A stretch of 64,000 bases of DNA. Source: Roseivirga sp. E12. GTDB taxonomy: Bacteria; Bacteroidota; Bacteroidia; Cytophagales; Cyclobacteriaceae. Below, piece after piece: positions 7,817-17,329 of the stretch. The stretch lies in contig NZ_JAGFMD010000001.1 in NCBI RefSeq assembly GCF_017592825.1, forward strand, positions 1,612,001 to 1,676,000, in the 5' to 3' direction. The translations under genes were made by a program, and so were the position numbers. Below the pieces are notes generated by a model. That model saw only the letters and a program-made list of their open reading frames with translations. It made no database searches and was not told the DNA's origin. Each line of letters starts with the position of its first letter. Positions within the stretch are counted from its first letter, which is position 1.

Positions 7817-10423
7817 TTATTCTTGCTTGAGCGATTTAACTGGATTGACTGTGGCGGCTTGATAGGACTTTGCTGTCACAGTAAGTACACCTATTAGAAG
7901 TGCCATTACACCAGCGATGATAAACACCATAGGATCAAGCGAGGTTCTAAACTCGAAATTGTCGAGCCAGTTTTGCGTCACCATAAAACCAAATGGGATA
8001 GCCACTATAAAGGCAATGAAAATCAGCTTTGAATAGTCTTTAGACAAAAGCATCAAGATTTGTAGGACTGACGCCCCGTGTACCTTTCTTACCCCAATCT
8101 CTCGTGATCTTTGCTCAGCCGAATAAGAAGCTAGACCCAAGAGTCCTAGGCTGGAAATTAGGATCGAGATGAGTGCAAATATATTGGCTAGTTTGCTCAC
8201 TGTCTTTTCATTTCTGTAGCTTTCCTCATAGGCCTCGTCAATAAATTGATACTCGAATTCAGATTCAGGGCTTAGACTAGCTGTAACTTTCTCTATAGCG
8301 CTAATGGTTTCGCTCATATTGTCTCCAATTCTTACTAGAACCACATTTGACCGCTGTGGATCGATACACGTTATGATTAATGGCGCAATGGGTTCATAGA
8401 GGTTTCTCATATGGAAGTTTTTAACCACGCCTATAATTCTTCCATCAATTCCCCAAAAGGATAATTTTTTACCCAGAGGGTCATCGAAACCCATCATTTC
8501 GGCAGCCACTTCATTGATAATAAAGTTGGTGGAGTCCTCTAGTTGCAAAGAGAAATCACGGCCTTGAAGCATTTCCATACCCATGGTAGAGATTAAGTCT
8601 TCATCTGTGAGCATGACATTGACTTCATACCCATCAGCCGGATTTTTACCTTCCCAATTCGTAGAACTTGTCGATCTACCATAATCCAACGGGTTTCCAG
8701 AGGCAGCACTCACAGCCTTCACATCTGGAAGCCTCATTAACTCGCTTTTGTAAGTATCTAAGCGACCTAAAATACCTTGGTCAATACCAACAGCCAGAAG
8801 ATTGTCTTTATTAAGTCCCAAATCCTTATTGAGCACATAATCGATTTGTTTGTAAACTACTGTGGTTCCAATAATAAGTAGTGTGGATACCGTGAACTGA
8901 AAGATTACAAGTCCTTTTCTAAAATACGCTGCATAAGAGGGCTGCTTCATAGTCCCCTTGATGGACTGAACAATGCTAATTGCTGGTAGCAATACTGCCG
9001 GATAACTTCCTGAAACAAGTCCTACTGAAAAAATCAGGCCTATAAGAAAATACCAAGTTCTTTGATCTGAGAAGTCGACACTCAATTGCTTGCCCACCAG
9101 ATCGTTGAAGTATGGCATTGCCATAATTACCACAAACACCGATATGGTTACTGCCACTGCGGTTAATAGAAAAGCCTCGAAGTAGAACTGTGTACGAATT
9201 GACTTTTTTGGAGCTCCCATGACTTTTCTCAAGCCTATTTCCTTAGATCTTCGGCTAGACCTTGCGGTGGTCAGGTTCATGAAATTGATACAGGCCACAA
9301 TCAAGATAAAAATGGCTACAATGGTCATGATTCTCACAAAATCAATTCTGCCACCAGAAACCACACCATTATCAAAGTTTGAGTAGAGGTAAGTGTCTTC
9401 GTACTTATAAATTATCACCTCCTCGTCTCCAGCATTTGGATTGCCCACCGTATGGTCTTTAATCTCCATTAAGATCTTATCCGAAACGGTTTGAACCTTG
9501 CTCTCATCAGAGATTCTCAAGAACGTTTGAAAACTTCCGTTACCCCAATCATTTACCCATGGATTAACACCAAAATAGGCTTGAGCATTCATTAACCAAT
9601 TGAAATCCATAGTAGACTTGGCTCCCAAATCTTTGAAAACCCCACTTACTATGGCATCCATGGCATCTTCAATCCTAAGGACTTTACCAATGGCTTCATT
9701 TCTCCAATTATCCCCAAAGTACTTGAGTGCCACACTTTCAGAAACCAAAATGCTATTGAGTTCGGTTAGAGCGGTGCCCTTATCCCCTAAAATCAAGTCA
9801 AAGGTGAACATATCGAGGGCCTCTGGACTGGCAAAGCTGCCACTCTCATCTACCAACTGGTCTCCCAACTGGATTTTAAGCTCCATCGATTGGCTTAACC
9901 ATACCACTTGATCCACTTCGGAATATTCCTCTCTGACCAAATCGCCTAGCGGCTTAGGAGTAGAAGTGGTAGTAGACACCATACCATTAGACTGCTTCAT
10001 ATTCCTGAAGGCTTGGTAAATCTCGTCTCCGTTGGCATGAAACTTATTGATACTTCTCTCATCATCGACCCACATCAAAACTAGAATACTAGAGGCGATT
10101 CCGACTATTAGACCGAATAAGTTCAGGAAAGTATAGCCCTTATAGCGAAGGGCATTTCTGAATGCTATTTTTAGATAATTACTTAACATGTTGTATTGGT
10201 TTAGACCTTTGTTGAATTCCACTTGTTTGATAATACCAGGGCGAAAGAGTAGCAGTACATCCAGATAAAACCAGAACCTTGCTTTGACCTTACTCTCTTC
10301 TTCGCGCATGGCAAACAGTTCAGACAAATCGCCTTCTACATCCTCAATAAGCTCGGGGCTGCAGAACCACTTCAGAAAGCGAAGCGGCAATTTTGGGAGA
10401 ACTGTTTGTAATGAATTGTTCAT
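7817..10423 (-). CDS. FtsX/MacB-like ABC transporter permease with permease-prefix domain (ADOP-type)
   Basis: 868 residues. The N-terminal about 80 residues (LRFLKWFCSPELIEDVEGDLSELF, a helix, LNQYNML) are the permease prefix domain 2 seen in PadR-linked permeases. Then come two copies of the MacB_PCD-FtsX unit: TM1 at about 95-118 (FLNLFGLIVGIASSILVLMW), a periplasmic domain, three TMs at about 360-490, a fused TM at about 515-540, a second periplasmic domain, and three C-terminal TMs. Conserved SKEIGLRKVMGA and SREIGVRKVHGA loops are the ATPase-contact motifs. No ATPase gene is near, so it is an orphan permease that must borrow an ATPase. It overlaps padR by 4 bp. Confidence 0.9.
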   Translation of the reverse strand: MNNSLQTVLPKLPLRFLKWFCSPELIEDVEGDLSELFAMREEESKVKARFWFYLDVLLLFRPGIIKQVEFNKGLNQYNMLSNYLKIAFRNALRYKGYTFLNLFGLIVGIASSILVLMWVDDERSINKFHANGDEIYQAFRNMKQSNGMVSTTTSTPKPLGDLVREEYSEVDQVVWLSQSMELKIQLGDQLVDESGSFASPEALDMFTFDLILGDKGTALTELNSILVSESVALKYFGDNWRNEAIGKVLRIEDAMDAIVSGVFKDLGAKSTMDFNWLMNAQAYFGVNPWVNDWGNGSFQTFLRISDESKVQTVSDKILMEIKDHTVGNPNAGDEEVIIYKYEDTYLYSNFDNGVVSGGRIDFVRIMTIVAIFILIVACINFMNLTTARSSRRSKEIGLRKVMGAPKKSIRTQFYFEAFLLTAVAVTISVFVVIMAMPYFNDLVGKQLSVDFSDQRTWYFLIGLIFSVGLVSGSYPAVLLPAISIVQSIKGTMKQPSYAAYFRKGLVIFQFTVSTLLIIGTTVVYKQIDYVLNKDLGLNKDNLLAVGIDQGILGRLDTYKSELMRLPDVKAVSAASGNPLDYGRSTSSTNWEGKNPADGYEVNVMLTDEDLISTMGMEMLQGRDFSLQLEDSTNFIINEVAAEMMGFDDPLGKKLSFWGIDGRIIGVVKNFHMRNLYEPIAPLIITCIDPQRSNVVLVRIGDNMSETISAIEKVTASLSPESEFEYQFIDEAYEESYRNEKTVSKLANIFALISILISSLGLLGLASYSAEQRSREIGVRKVHGASVLQILMLLSKDYSKLIFIAFIVAIPFGFMVTQNWLDNFEFRTSLDPMVFIIAGVMALLIGVLTVTAKSYQAATVNPVKSLKQE

Positions 10424-10758
10424 GCGAATTTGAAATCAAAAGCCATGGAGGGGATTGCTTCCCATAACTTGCTTCTATCTTCCATCACCTTTTCGAGTGC
10501 TTTCTTTCCGTGAGGCGTCACTTTAAAATAGCGTTTGCGTTTTCCTCCCCTAACTGCGGAGGCCTCTCCAAACTCAGATTTAAGAAAGCCCTTTTTCTCC
10601 AAGCGGCTTAAAGCAGTACGCATGGCACCAACACTGACTTTTCGCCCTAAACGCTTTTCAATGTCTTCTTTAATTGAAATACCGTAGGCATTTTCATAAA
10701 GTACCGCCACCGTAAGTAAGATGACTTCTTCAAACTCTCCTATCGAATACTTACCCAT
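10420..10758 (-). CDS. PadR-family transcriptional regulator
   Basis: 112 residues: a winged-helix PadR domain (GEFEEVILLTVAVLYENAYGISIKEDIEKRLGRKVSVGAMRTALSRLEKKGFL) with the KRKRYFKVTPHGKKAL wing and a short C-terminal helix. The stop overlaps the permease start in an ATGA arrangement, so regulator and permease are co-translated. PadR proteins usually repress their own operon and are relieved by a ligand or an unfolded-envelope signal; which applies here is not visible. Confidence 0.9.
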   Translation of the reverse strand: MGKYSIGEFEEVILLTVAVLYENAYGISIKEDIEKRLGRKVSVGAMRTALSRLEKKGFLKSEFGEASAVRGGKRKRYFKVTPHGKKALEKVMEDRSKLWEAIPSMAFDFKFA

Positions 10759-10769
10759 AGAAATTGATT

Positions 10770-10806
10770 TAAGTCCTAAAAGTAATTAAAATATATAAGT
10801 CCTAAA
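10770..10806 (-). promoter_or_regulatory. Direct repeat in the padR promoter (candidate PadR site)
   Basis: The 11-mer TAAGTCCTAAA occurs at 10770-10780 and again at 10796-10806, a 26-bp period, directly upstream of the padR start at 10758. Spacing of about 2.5 helical turns and position between start codon and promoter suggest operator half-sites. Inference only. Confidence 0.4.
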
Positions 10807-10849
10807 CGCAGTCTTTATTATTTAGTTCCAAAAAGTAAAGAGCACTCAT

Positions 10850-10876
10850 AAAAAAAAGGCCCTCCTAAGAGGACCT
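10850..10876 (-). terminator. Rho-independent terminator after the haloperoxidase-like gene
   Basis: Hairpin AGGCCCTC-CTAA-GAGGACCT at 10857-10876 with one wobble pair. On the minus strand it is followed by a run of U (A8 on + at 10850-10857). It lies 29 bp downstream of the stop at 10905. Confidence 0.8.
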
Positions 10877-10904
10877 AAATCGACATGATATATGATTAAA
10901 AAAA

Positions 10905-12296
10905 CTACTGATTCGTGGACGATAAGTCCAAGTTCTTCACCGCATCGGAAATTTCATATCCCAGACGTAGGCCCTCCTCGCAATCCATACTCATATGCAC
11001 ACCAAGCGGCAATCGAGAAAAGGCATTTTCATAGGCCATCTGCTCAAATGTGCTAAATGTCCTCGGAGTACTCACGAATTCGGTTCTACCCTCATGGGTT
11101 CTATCTGTAAAATTCGTCTCATTACCGAAAGTGTCTATAAACAGACCTCCTGCGGCCGAAGCAAAAGTTGAGTGTCCTGACGGGTAGCTAGGGAAACTTG
11201 GGTTCGGCCAGAAAACCAAGCGAAAGAGGTTAGTCTGATAATCTGGATCGATAAACTCATGGATGAATACATTTGGCCTCATCACCATGAACTCATACTT
11301 GTACTTCCAAGCAGCTACTGCTGCATCGTTTAAAGCAAAGCCCAATTTGAGAAATAGGACTAATGATTCTTCAAGGCTCAAATTGTACTGTTCAATCAAC
11401 TGGTTGGCAATCGATACTTGACGCACCGGAGGACTCATCATAAGGCCTTCAACATCATCACTCCAGAATTCTGCTATCCATAACTGCTCACCATTCTCTT
11501 CCCTTGCAGCGTTGTTTGCATTATAGACCTCAACCATCTGCTGGTAGTACTCACTCTCTGGATCTTCACTGTAGGCTATTGGATCAACAGCAGTTGTTTC
11601 TTTTGGCTTCACCACGAAGGTTCTTACTGATTCCCAATATGGAAATAATGCTCGTTCAGGGTCCGCAGAATATGTCCAGAAGCCCTCTCCAGTTGGTGGC
11701 TCATATGAGGTAGGTTGAGGCTCTAAGATTTGCTCCTCTGCATCATCATCGGTTTGGCTATATGTGATTACTCGTTCAGCAATATACTGACCCCAAGCTT
11801 TGGAATCCTCTACAAGCTCTTCGCTTAGCCCGGTAGATAGTGTGCTCTCAAAATCCGTTTCTAAGGCATTGATAGCACTTGTTCTATCATCAGTAACGTT
11901 TATAAGAAAGTGATCTATTACTTGAGCAAAGCAGGTGTTCAAAGCAATTCTATAACTGATTTCATCTGCCTTTTCACTTTGTCTAATACTCAAGCCTCTT
12001 AATCTATCTTCATTTGAAGTACTATTTGTCATGCCAGGCACAACGGTTTCATAGGCTGCTAAATAGATATATGCTGTTGCTCTTGCCGATGCATTTGGTC
12101 TACCCGCAGAATATCGCTCGAGTTCTAAGAAGAGATCGGTCCATGCCTGTGCAAGTCCATTCCCCTCTAAAGATAAATCCTCGTTTGTCTCTCCTACAGT
12201 AGTCTCAATGTCTAGACCATCTTGATTATCACAACTCTGAACAGCTATGGTCAATACCATTGCCAAGTAGATTAGTTTGTTTTTTACCTTCTTCAT
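10905..12296 (-). CDS. Vanadium-dependent haloperoxidase/PAP2-superfamily lipoprotein
   Basis: 463 residues with a lipoprotein signal ending in AVQSC. The phosphatase/haloperoxidase active-site set is present in order: a K-x(n)-RP block (KYKYEFMVMRP), PSYPSGHSTF, and SRLPLGVHMSMD (S-R-x5-H-x3-D). All predicted vanadate/phosphate ligands and the acid-base His are therefore kept. Family members either halogenate with peroxide or act as acid phosphatases; sequence alone does not decide between them. A single gene with its own terminator, unlinked to the flanking permease operons. Confidence 0.85.
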   Translation of the reverse strand: MKKVKNKLIYLAMVLTIAVQSCDNQDGLDIETTVGETNEDLSLEGNGLAQAWTDLFLELERYSAGRPNASARATAYIYLAAYETVVPGMTNSTSNEDRLRGLSIRQSEKADEISYRIALNTCFAQVIDHFLINVTDDRTSAINALETDFESTLSTGLSEELVEDSKAWGQYIAERVITYSQTDDDAEEQILEPQPTSYEPPTGEGFWTYSADPERALFPYWESVRTFVVKPKETTAVDPIAYSEDPESEYYQQMVEVYNANNAAREENGEQLWIAEFWSDDVEGLMMSPPVRQVSIANQLIEQYNLSLEESLVLFLKLGFALNDAAVAAWKYKYEFMVMRPNVFIHEFIDPDYQTNLFRLVFWPNPSFPSYPSGHSTFASAAGGLFIDTFGNETNFTDRTHEGRTEFVSTPRTFSTFEQMAYENAFSRLPLGVHMSMDCEEGLRLGYEISDAVKNLDLSSTNQ

Positions 12297-12472
12297 TCGT
12301 TTTGTCCGTTTTTGGGTTAAAATTTAGTGGTGCATCTTAGGTTGAAGAAGCTTTTCCGAGTGGTGAACTCAGGAATGCAACGGACATGGTTGAAGGTTAC
12401 CCAACCCCTACTAAATTTTATTCTTTATTTACATTTCACAAAGACCTTGTCTCAAATGGTCGTTAGTTATGA

Positions 12473-13519
12473 CTATTGTCTTAACAAATAGCTGAGGCTT
12501 GACAACGAAAGTTGCTCTTGGTATTCCTCCATTGATTTACTATCCCCTCTTGCCTTTGCTAAGAGATACCTTAGGTATATTAAATTAGGCTCATTAGGCT
12601 TAATCATTTCACATATGCCAATCGATTCTAGTGCTGACTCATATTCTTGTCGCTTTAGTGCCTTCATAAAGCTCAGAATGCCGTAGGTATAAGCATCAGC
12701 ATTGTTGGCAAATACTTCATTGGGAGTCAATGAAATTTCGAGATTCTCGCTTCTACCCCTTTTCACAAAGCTGTCATCTACATACATGTTAATCGCAACT
12801 CCTCTGCTTTCCAGCAATGGTAGTTTCCATCTCTGAGATGAGTTTTGGATAGCCTCAACAATTTTTTCATCTGCTTCTTGATTGACATGGTGCCAAAGTT
12901 CCACATCCGTGATACTACCATCTGGTTGGATTGAAAAGGTCGCAAACAAGTAATTTGGACCAAGATTGTATGAAGCCTTGGCTGCATTGTGAACATAAAG
13001 ATGAAAATCGGGGTACTTCTGAGTTATAAACTGAGGATATAACTTTTTAGAAGCGAAGTAAACCCTGTTTTCCTTATTTGAATACCAATCTGTTTCATTG
13101 ATAGGTAGCCCTTTCAAAAAGGTCTTTTCCCTAAGGTAATAGTGCTTGGAAGAACTCCCTTCCTCTGACAAAACTAGGCTAGAATCGCTATAGGCATCTA
13201 TATTAAATGCTCGATCGAAGCCGTAGGTCAGTTTACCCCGTTTGAACTTGTAGTCTGTTGATATACCGTTTGCTCGGTAAGTTCCATAAATCTTCAGCTT
13301 ACCGTCTTTGTCAAACTGCAACTTCAAGTAGTCCTCTTCCTTGCCGCTTTGAACGGCAGTTTTTAATGACAAACCCTCCCCGGAGTTAACTCGCACCCAA
13401 GAACCCAAAATATCTTTTTGCTTTTGTGCATGGACACTAGAGAATTGAAACGCAATGGCCAATGAGAAAATAAGCTTCAATAGTACCTGACTGAACTCTT
13501 TTAACATATCCTTCTTCAT
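12473..13519 (-). CDS. Secreted protein with TonB C-terminal-like domain
   Basis: 348 residues. A signal peptide ends near SSVHAQ. Residues about 35-130 form a lipocalin-like beta domain (ILGSWVRVNSGE, LKLQFDKDGKLKIYGTY). Residues about 185-250 resemble a TonB_C domain (FATFSIQPDGSITDVELWHHVNQEADEKIVEAI, then WKLPLLESRGVAINMYV). The C-terminal about 80 residues are helical and TPR-like. There is no membrane anchor or proline-rich region, so it is not a functional TonB energy transducer by itself. It overlaps the preceding gene by 4 bp and closes the five-gene padR-permease operon. Confidence 0.75.
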   Translation of the reverse strand: MKKDMLKEFSQVLLKLIFSLAIAFQFSSVHAQKQKDILGSWVRVNSGEGLSLKTAVQSGKEEDYLKLQFDKDGKLKIYGTYRANGISTDYKFKRGKLTYGFDRAFNIDAYSDSSLVLSEEGSSSKHYYLREKTFLKGLPINETDWYSNKENRVYFASKKLYPQFITQKYPDFHLYVHNAAKASYNLGPNYLFATFSIQPDGSITDVELWHHVNQEADEKIVEAIQNSSQRWKLPLLESRGVAINMYVDDSFVKRGRSENLEISLTPNEVFANNADAYTYGILSFMKALKRQEYESALESIGICEMIKPNEPNLIYLRYLLAKARGDSKSMEEYQEQLSLSSLSYLLRQ

Positions 13520-14652
13520 TTCTTACGAGACACTTCCACAAATGAACCATATGGTACACCACCGGATTCCTTATTAAAATCAAAAATCTTTTTAAAATGA
13601 CCGCTAGCCTTGTCAATCGTAAAAATCACACCAAGGTTGTTCATGCCTCCGAATCTTGTCATCCCCCACATGACCCCTTCATATTCCATCAGGTTTCCTT
13701 CGGGAAATCTTCCATTCGCTTTATCGAAATGGTGAACTACAAGGTGTTCTTCATCTTCAATAGTAAAAACCGTTCCAGCATTATTCTCACCTCTCAGAGC
13801 CATCATCCCCCAGAGTTTTTCGCTATCAGCATTTAACTCTCCAAGTGCGGGATATTCTAGATCATGAACTGAGACCAGGCTATTGTCTTCAGGATTCAGA
13901 TAGTACACTGTGCCCTCATTGTTTTTTCCTCCTCTGGCCGTCATTCCCCATAGTTTTCCTTCGAAAAGGGTCAAACCACTTTCAGGCTCTCCTCCATTTT
14001 CCTTCTGAAAGTCATAGACTTTCTGGTATCCAGTTCCATCAAGATTTAGGCTAAAGATCACCCCCACTCCCTGACCTCCTCCTCTTGAGGTAGTCCCCCA
14101 GAATTTGTCCTCATGTACTAAAAGACTATTTCGCGGGTTACTCCCATTGGCTTGATTAAAATCATAGACCTTTTGAAATCTGTTGGTTTCTAGGTCAAGA
14201 GAGAATATAACCCCTTGGTCATGTTGCCCACCTCGGTTAGTCATCCCCCATAGTTTGCCGTCATTTTCAGTGAGTTCTCCCAAAGGCATACTCCCATTTA
14301 CTCCATCAAAAACATGAATGACTTTAAAGTTAGAACCTGTGAGATCCAAGTTAAAAATGGCTCCATGTCCTCTTGTTTCCTGAGCAGTCGGACTACCGGT
14401 TCGCCCCATTGTCATACCCCATAATTTCCCATTGCTTAGCGTAAGACTGGCAAAGGGATAGCCATGCTCACCTGTGAAATCATGGACCTTGGTGAAGCCA
14501 GTTCCATTATTCTCTATGTGGAAAATAGAACCATAACCATGAGCCCCATTGTTGGATGTCACACTCCACAGTTGCACATTTTGACTCAACCCGACCTGGC
14601 AAATGCTCAATAACAGACAGCACAGGAATCTTTTGGAGGTACATCTATTCAT
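13516..14652 (-). CDS. TIGR03803-type beta-propeller repeat protein
   Basis: 378 residues with a signal peptide to about residue 23. About seven repeats of roughly 48 residues follow, each with the pattern LWGMT-GG-N-G-IF-L-GT-K-V-F-NG-P-G-L, the TIGR03803 (Gloeo_Verruco) repeat. Seven units suggest a closed beta-propeller. It overlaps the permease upstream by 8 bp and the TonB-C-like gene downstream by 4 bp, so it belongs to the permease operon. A binding or sensing role in the periplasm is inference. Confidence 0.82.
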   Translation of the reverse strand: MNRCTSKRFLCCLLLSICQVGLSQNVQLWSVTSNNGAHGYGSIFHIENNGTGFTKVHDFTGEHGYPFASLTLSNGKLWGMTMGRTGSPTAQETRGHGAIFNLDLTGSNFKVIHVFDGVNGSMPLGELTENDGKLWGMTNRGGQHDQGVIFSLDLETNRFQKVYDFNQANGSNPRNSLLVHEDKFWGTTSRGGGQGVGVIFSLNLDGTGYQKVYDFQKENGGEPESGLTLFEGKLWGMTARGGKNNEGTVYYLNPEDNSLVSVHDLEYPALGELNADSEKLWGMMALRGENNAGTVFTIEDEEHLVVHHFDKANGRFPEGNLMEYEGVMWGMTRFGGMNNLGVIFTIDKASGHFKKIFDFNKESGGVPYGSFVEVSRKK

Positions 14653-17329
14653 TTCGCAAAAGGTCAGCAGGGTTCTGAACAGCAGCTTTTCTTATTTGCC
14701 AAATAATCGAACTCACTCCGATGAAAAGTACAATGACAAAGCCTGATAAGAATTCAACTAGGCCTATGTCTACCTTGTAGTTATATGATGCCAGTAGTTC
14801 TTTATCTACCACATAATATGCCGAAGGGATTGCTATCGCACCTGACACCAGAATCATCCAAATAAAGCTCTTGGATAGCACAAACATGAGTTGTTTTATG
14901 CCTGCTCCAAGTACCTTTCTAACACTTATCTCCTTCATTCTACTCTCAGTGGTGAAAACCGCCATGCCAAGAAGCCCAAGAACGGAAATAGAGATTGCCA
15001 GAAAGGCCAAAAACGATATTAATGTGAAAGCAGTCTTCTGAGCTGCATAAGTGTCAGCAATCTCATCACTATAAAATTCAGCCTCAAAATTATGTTCAGG
15101 GTCATGAAGCTTAAAACCTGCCTCTAGTTCACGCATCAAACCGACTAAATCGTTACCTCTGAATTTAACCCCTAGTAGTCCGCTTGTTTCGCTATGCACA
15201 CGCTGTACAAAGCCGAAACCTTTGTTCATCATAATCTCCCCCTGCCCCAAAGTATTAATAGATGTATTCACAAAATTCTTAGCTACTCCTACCACCTGCA
15301 ATTTCGCTCTCCAGAAGCCTCTCATATGTACAAACTTGCCAATCGCTTCCTCTGGACTACCTAGATTCAACGCTTCTAGTGCATGTTCATTTAAAATAAT
15401 CTGTTCTCTGTCCTGTCCATTAACTAATGGATTTAGGAACCCTTGCCCTGCCAACAACTCAACATTATGCATCTCTATGTATCTATGGTCTATCCCATTC
15501 CAAAAGATTATTGACTGACTAGATTTATCCTCTGGCTGTATCATGGCCAATTCAGCACTCCCAGTACCCATGGTCATCATGGAAGTAGACATTTCCACTA
15601 CATCTGAAAGCTTAGCATATTCGTTCTCTAGAAGCTCCTGATAGTCTCCTTTGATCTTAACATTCACGATGTTTTCAGTATCCAACCCGATGTCATAATT
15701 CAAGGCAAACTGATATTGCTTATTCACCATAATGGCACACATTATCAGCCCTATTGAAAGGGCAAACTGAAGTACAGATAGCACTTTCCTGAAATTGAGG
15801 CCGGCAAAGACTTTAACCTTGCTAGCATCACTAAAAATTACAGTGGATTTAAGCTTTGAAAGAAAGTAGGCTGGCATAAACCCCGCTACCAAACCTATAC
15901 CAAAAGTGAATGCTATGAAATAAAGGACTTGTCTCAGACCTATGTCTAAAGAGAACATACTGTGCCCACTTGAAGCTGGGTTAGGCATGTTTAGGAACCC
16001 TGGTCTTATGAGCAGAAATATACCTATACCAACAACTAAGGCTAAAAGTGAAAGCATAACAGCCTCCACAATAAACTGGGTAAAAACCTGACCTCTTCTT
16101 GCTCCTGAAACCTTCCTGATCCCTATTTCTTTCGACCTTCTAAGCCAACGAGCTAAAGAAAGATTGGTATAGTTGAAACATGCTGAAAGCAGTACCACTA
16201 AAGCAAGAACTAGCATTACGTTCAACTGACTTTGAGAAAAACGAGGACCCAGGTCGTTCTCATATTTGTCGCTAGTGACAAAAGTATCCATTGGTTGAAG
16301 CAGGTGGGTTACAGCATGATCTTGTGCTGCATTGTAGCTCTCGACAATCTCAGCCATTGAAGACTCTACATCTTTTGGGCTAGTACTGTCTTTAAGCTTT
16401 AGGTATGCATAGTTACCTTGGAAGTCTTGAGGGTCGGTACGATAATTAGCATCCCAACCTGTCCCAGAAGTAGCTGGTTGATCATATGTATCCATTGAGA
16501 CAATTGATTCAAACTGTAAGTGAGAATTTTTCGGTGGGTCTTCCATTACACCTGCCACAACAGCATTAATTTGCCGTGTCTGCCAGCCACCCGTACTTTG
16601 AAAATCGAGTGTCCTACCGATCACCTCTTCGGTGCCAAACAGTTTCATTGCAATGGATGAGGTAAGCACAATCTTATTCGGACCATCCAATATTGTCTCG
16701 GGGTTTCCCTGCTTTAGTTTGAACGAAAAAACCTCAAAGAAATCTGGCGTTGAATAAAGACCTGACAGGTGTATTAGGCCTGCATCTACTCCAATATCCG
16801 CTGATACACCCTCGCGAATGATTACACTGCTTTCAATCCCAGGAACTCGTCTACTAACCTCATCGCCAACAAAATATGAAGCTGAACCCATGTCCAACTC
16901 TTGACCATACATAAACTTGTTAGAGGTGACTCTATAGATATTCTCCTTATCCTCATGAAAGTCATCGAACGAATTGAGTTCGGAGAGAAGAAGAATCATC
17001 AGGATCCCAACTGACATGCTAATAGCCAGTCCAACGATATTGATGGACGAGAATAATCCGTTGCTTTTTATGCTTCTCAGCGATGTTTTAAAGTAGTTTT
17101 TGAACATTCCGTATTGATTAAGTTTTTGACTTCCTTCAAATTTTTTCAGTGACCAAGGTTTTAGAAAGTTGACAACATGGAACCAGTAGAGCACTTTCCG
17201 CTGCCACTTCGGCTTAGATGAGAGTTCCTCCTTATACTCACCTAGATCGCCTAGAATCTCTTCCAGGTACTCTTCGCGACAGAGTTGTTCGAGTAACCAT
17301 TCCGAGAAATTTCTCTTCTCTCTATTCAC
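14645..17329 (-). CDS. FtsX/MacB-like ABC permease with prefix domain (second of tandem pair)
   Basis: 894 residues with the same plan as the other prefix permeases. Prefix helices span about 1-75 (QLCREEYLEEILGDLGEYKEEL); TM1 lies at about 90-112; two MacB_PCD-FtsX units carry SKEIGIRKVSGA and MKEISVRKVLGA contact loops. It overlaps the upstream paralogue by 8 bp and the repeat-protein gene by 8 bp. Its first about 80 codons are almost the same as in the upstream paralogue while the periplasmic domains differ strongly, which points to tandem duplication with N-terminal conservation or conversion. Confidence 0.9.
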   Translation of the reverse strand: MNREKRNFSEWLLEQLCREEYLEEILGDLGEYKEELSSKPKWQRKVLYWFHVVNFLKPWSLKKFEGSQKLNQYGMFKNYFKTSLRSIKSNGLFSSINIVGLAISMSVGILMILLLSELNSFDDFHEDKENIYRVTSNKFMYGQELDMGSASYFVGDEVSRRVPGIESSVIIREGVSADIGVDAGLIHLSGLYSTPDFFEVFSFKLKQGNPETILDGPNKIVLTSSIAMKLFGTEEVIGRTLDFQSTGGWQTRQINAVVAGVMEDPPKNSHLQFESIVSMDTYDQPATSGTGWDANYRTDPQDFQGNYAYLKLKDSTSPKDVESSMAEIVESYNAAQDHAVTHLLQPMDTFVTSDKYENDLGPRFSQSQLNVMLVLALVVLLSACFNYTNLSLARWLRRSKEIGIRKVSGARRGQVFTQFIVEAVMLSLLALVVGIGIFLLIRPGFLNMPNPASSGHSMFSLDIGLRQVLYFIAFTFGIGLVAGFMPAYFLSKLKSTVIFSDASKVKVFAGLNFRKVLSVLQFALSIGLIMCAIMVNKQYQFALNYDIGLDTENIVNVKIKGDYQELLENEYAKLSDVVEMSTSMMTMGTGSAELAMIQPEDKSSQSIIFWNGIDHRYIEMHNVELLAGQGFLNPLVNGQDREQIILNEHALEALNLGSPEEAIGKFVHMRGFWRAKLQVVGVAKNFVNTSINTLGQGEIMMNKGFGFVQRVHSETSGLLGVKFRGNDLVGLMRELEAGFKLHDPEHNFEAEFYSDEIADTYAAQKTAFTLISFLAFLAISISVLGLLGMAVFTTESRMKEISVRKVLGAGIKQLMFVLSKSFIWMILVSGAIAIPSAYYVVDKELLASYNYKVDIGLVEFLSGFVIVLFIGVSSIIWQIRKAAVQNPADLLRNE

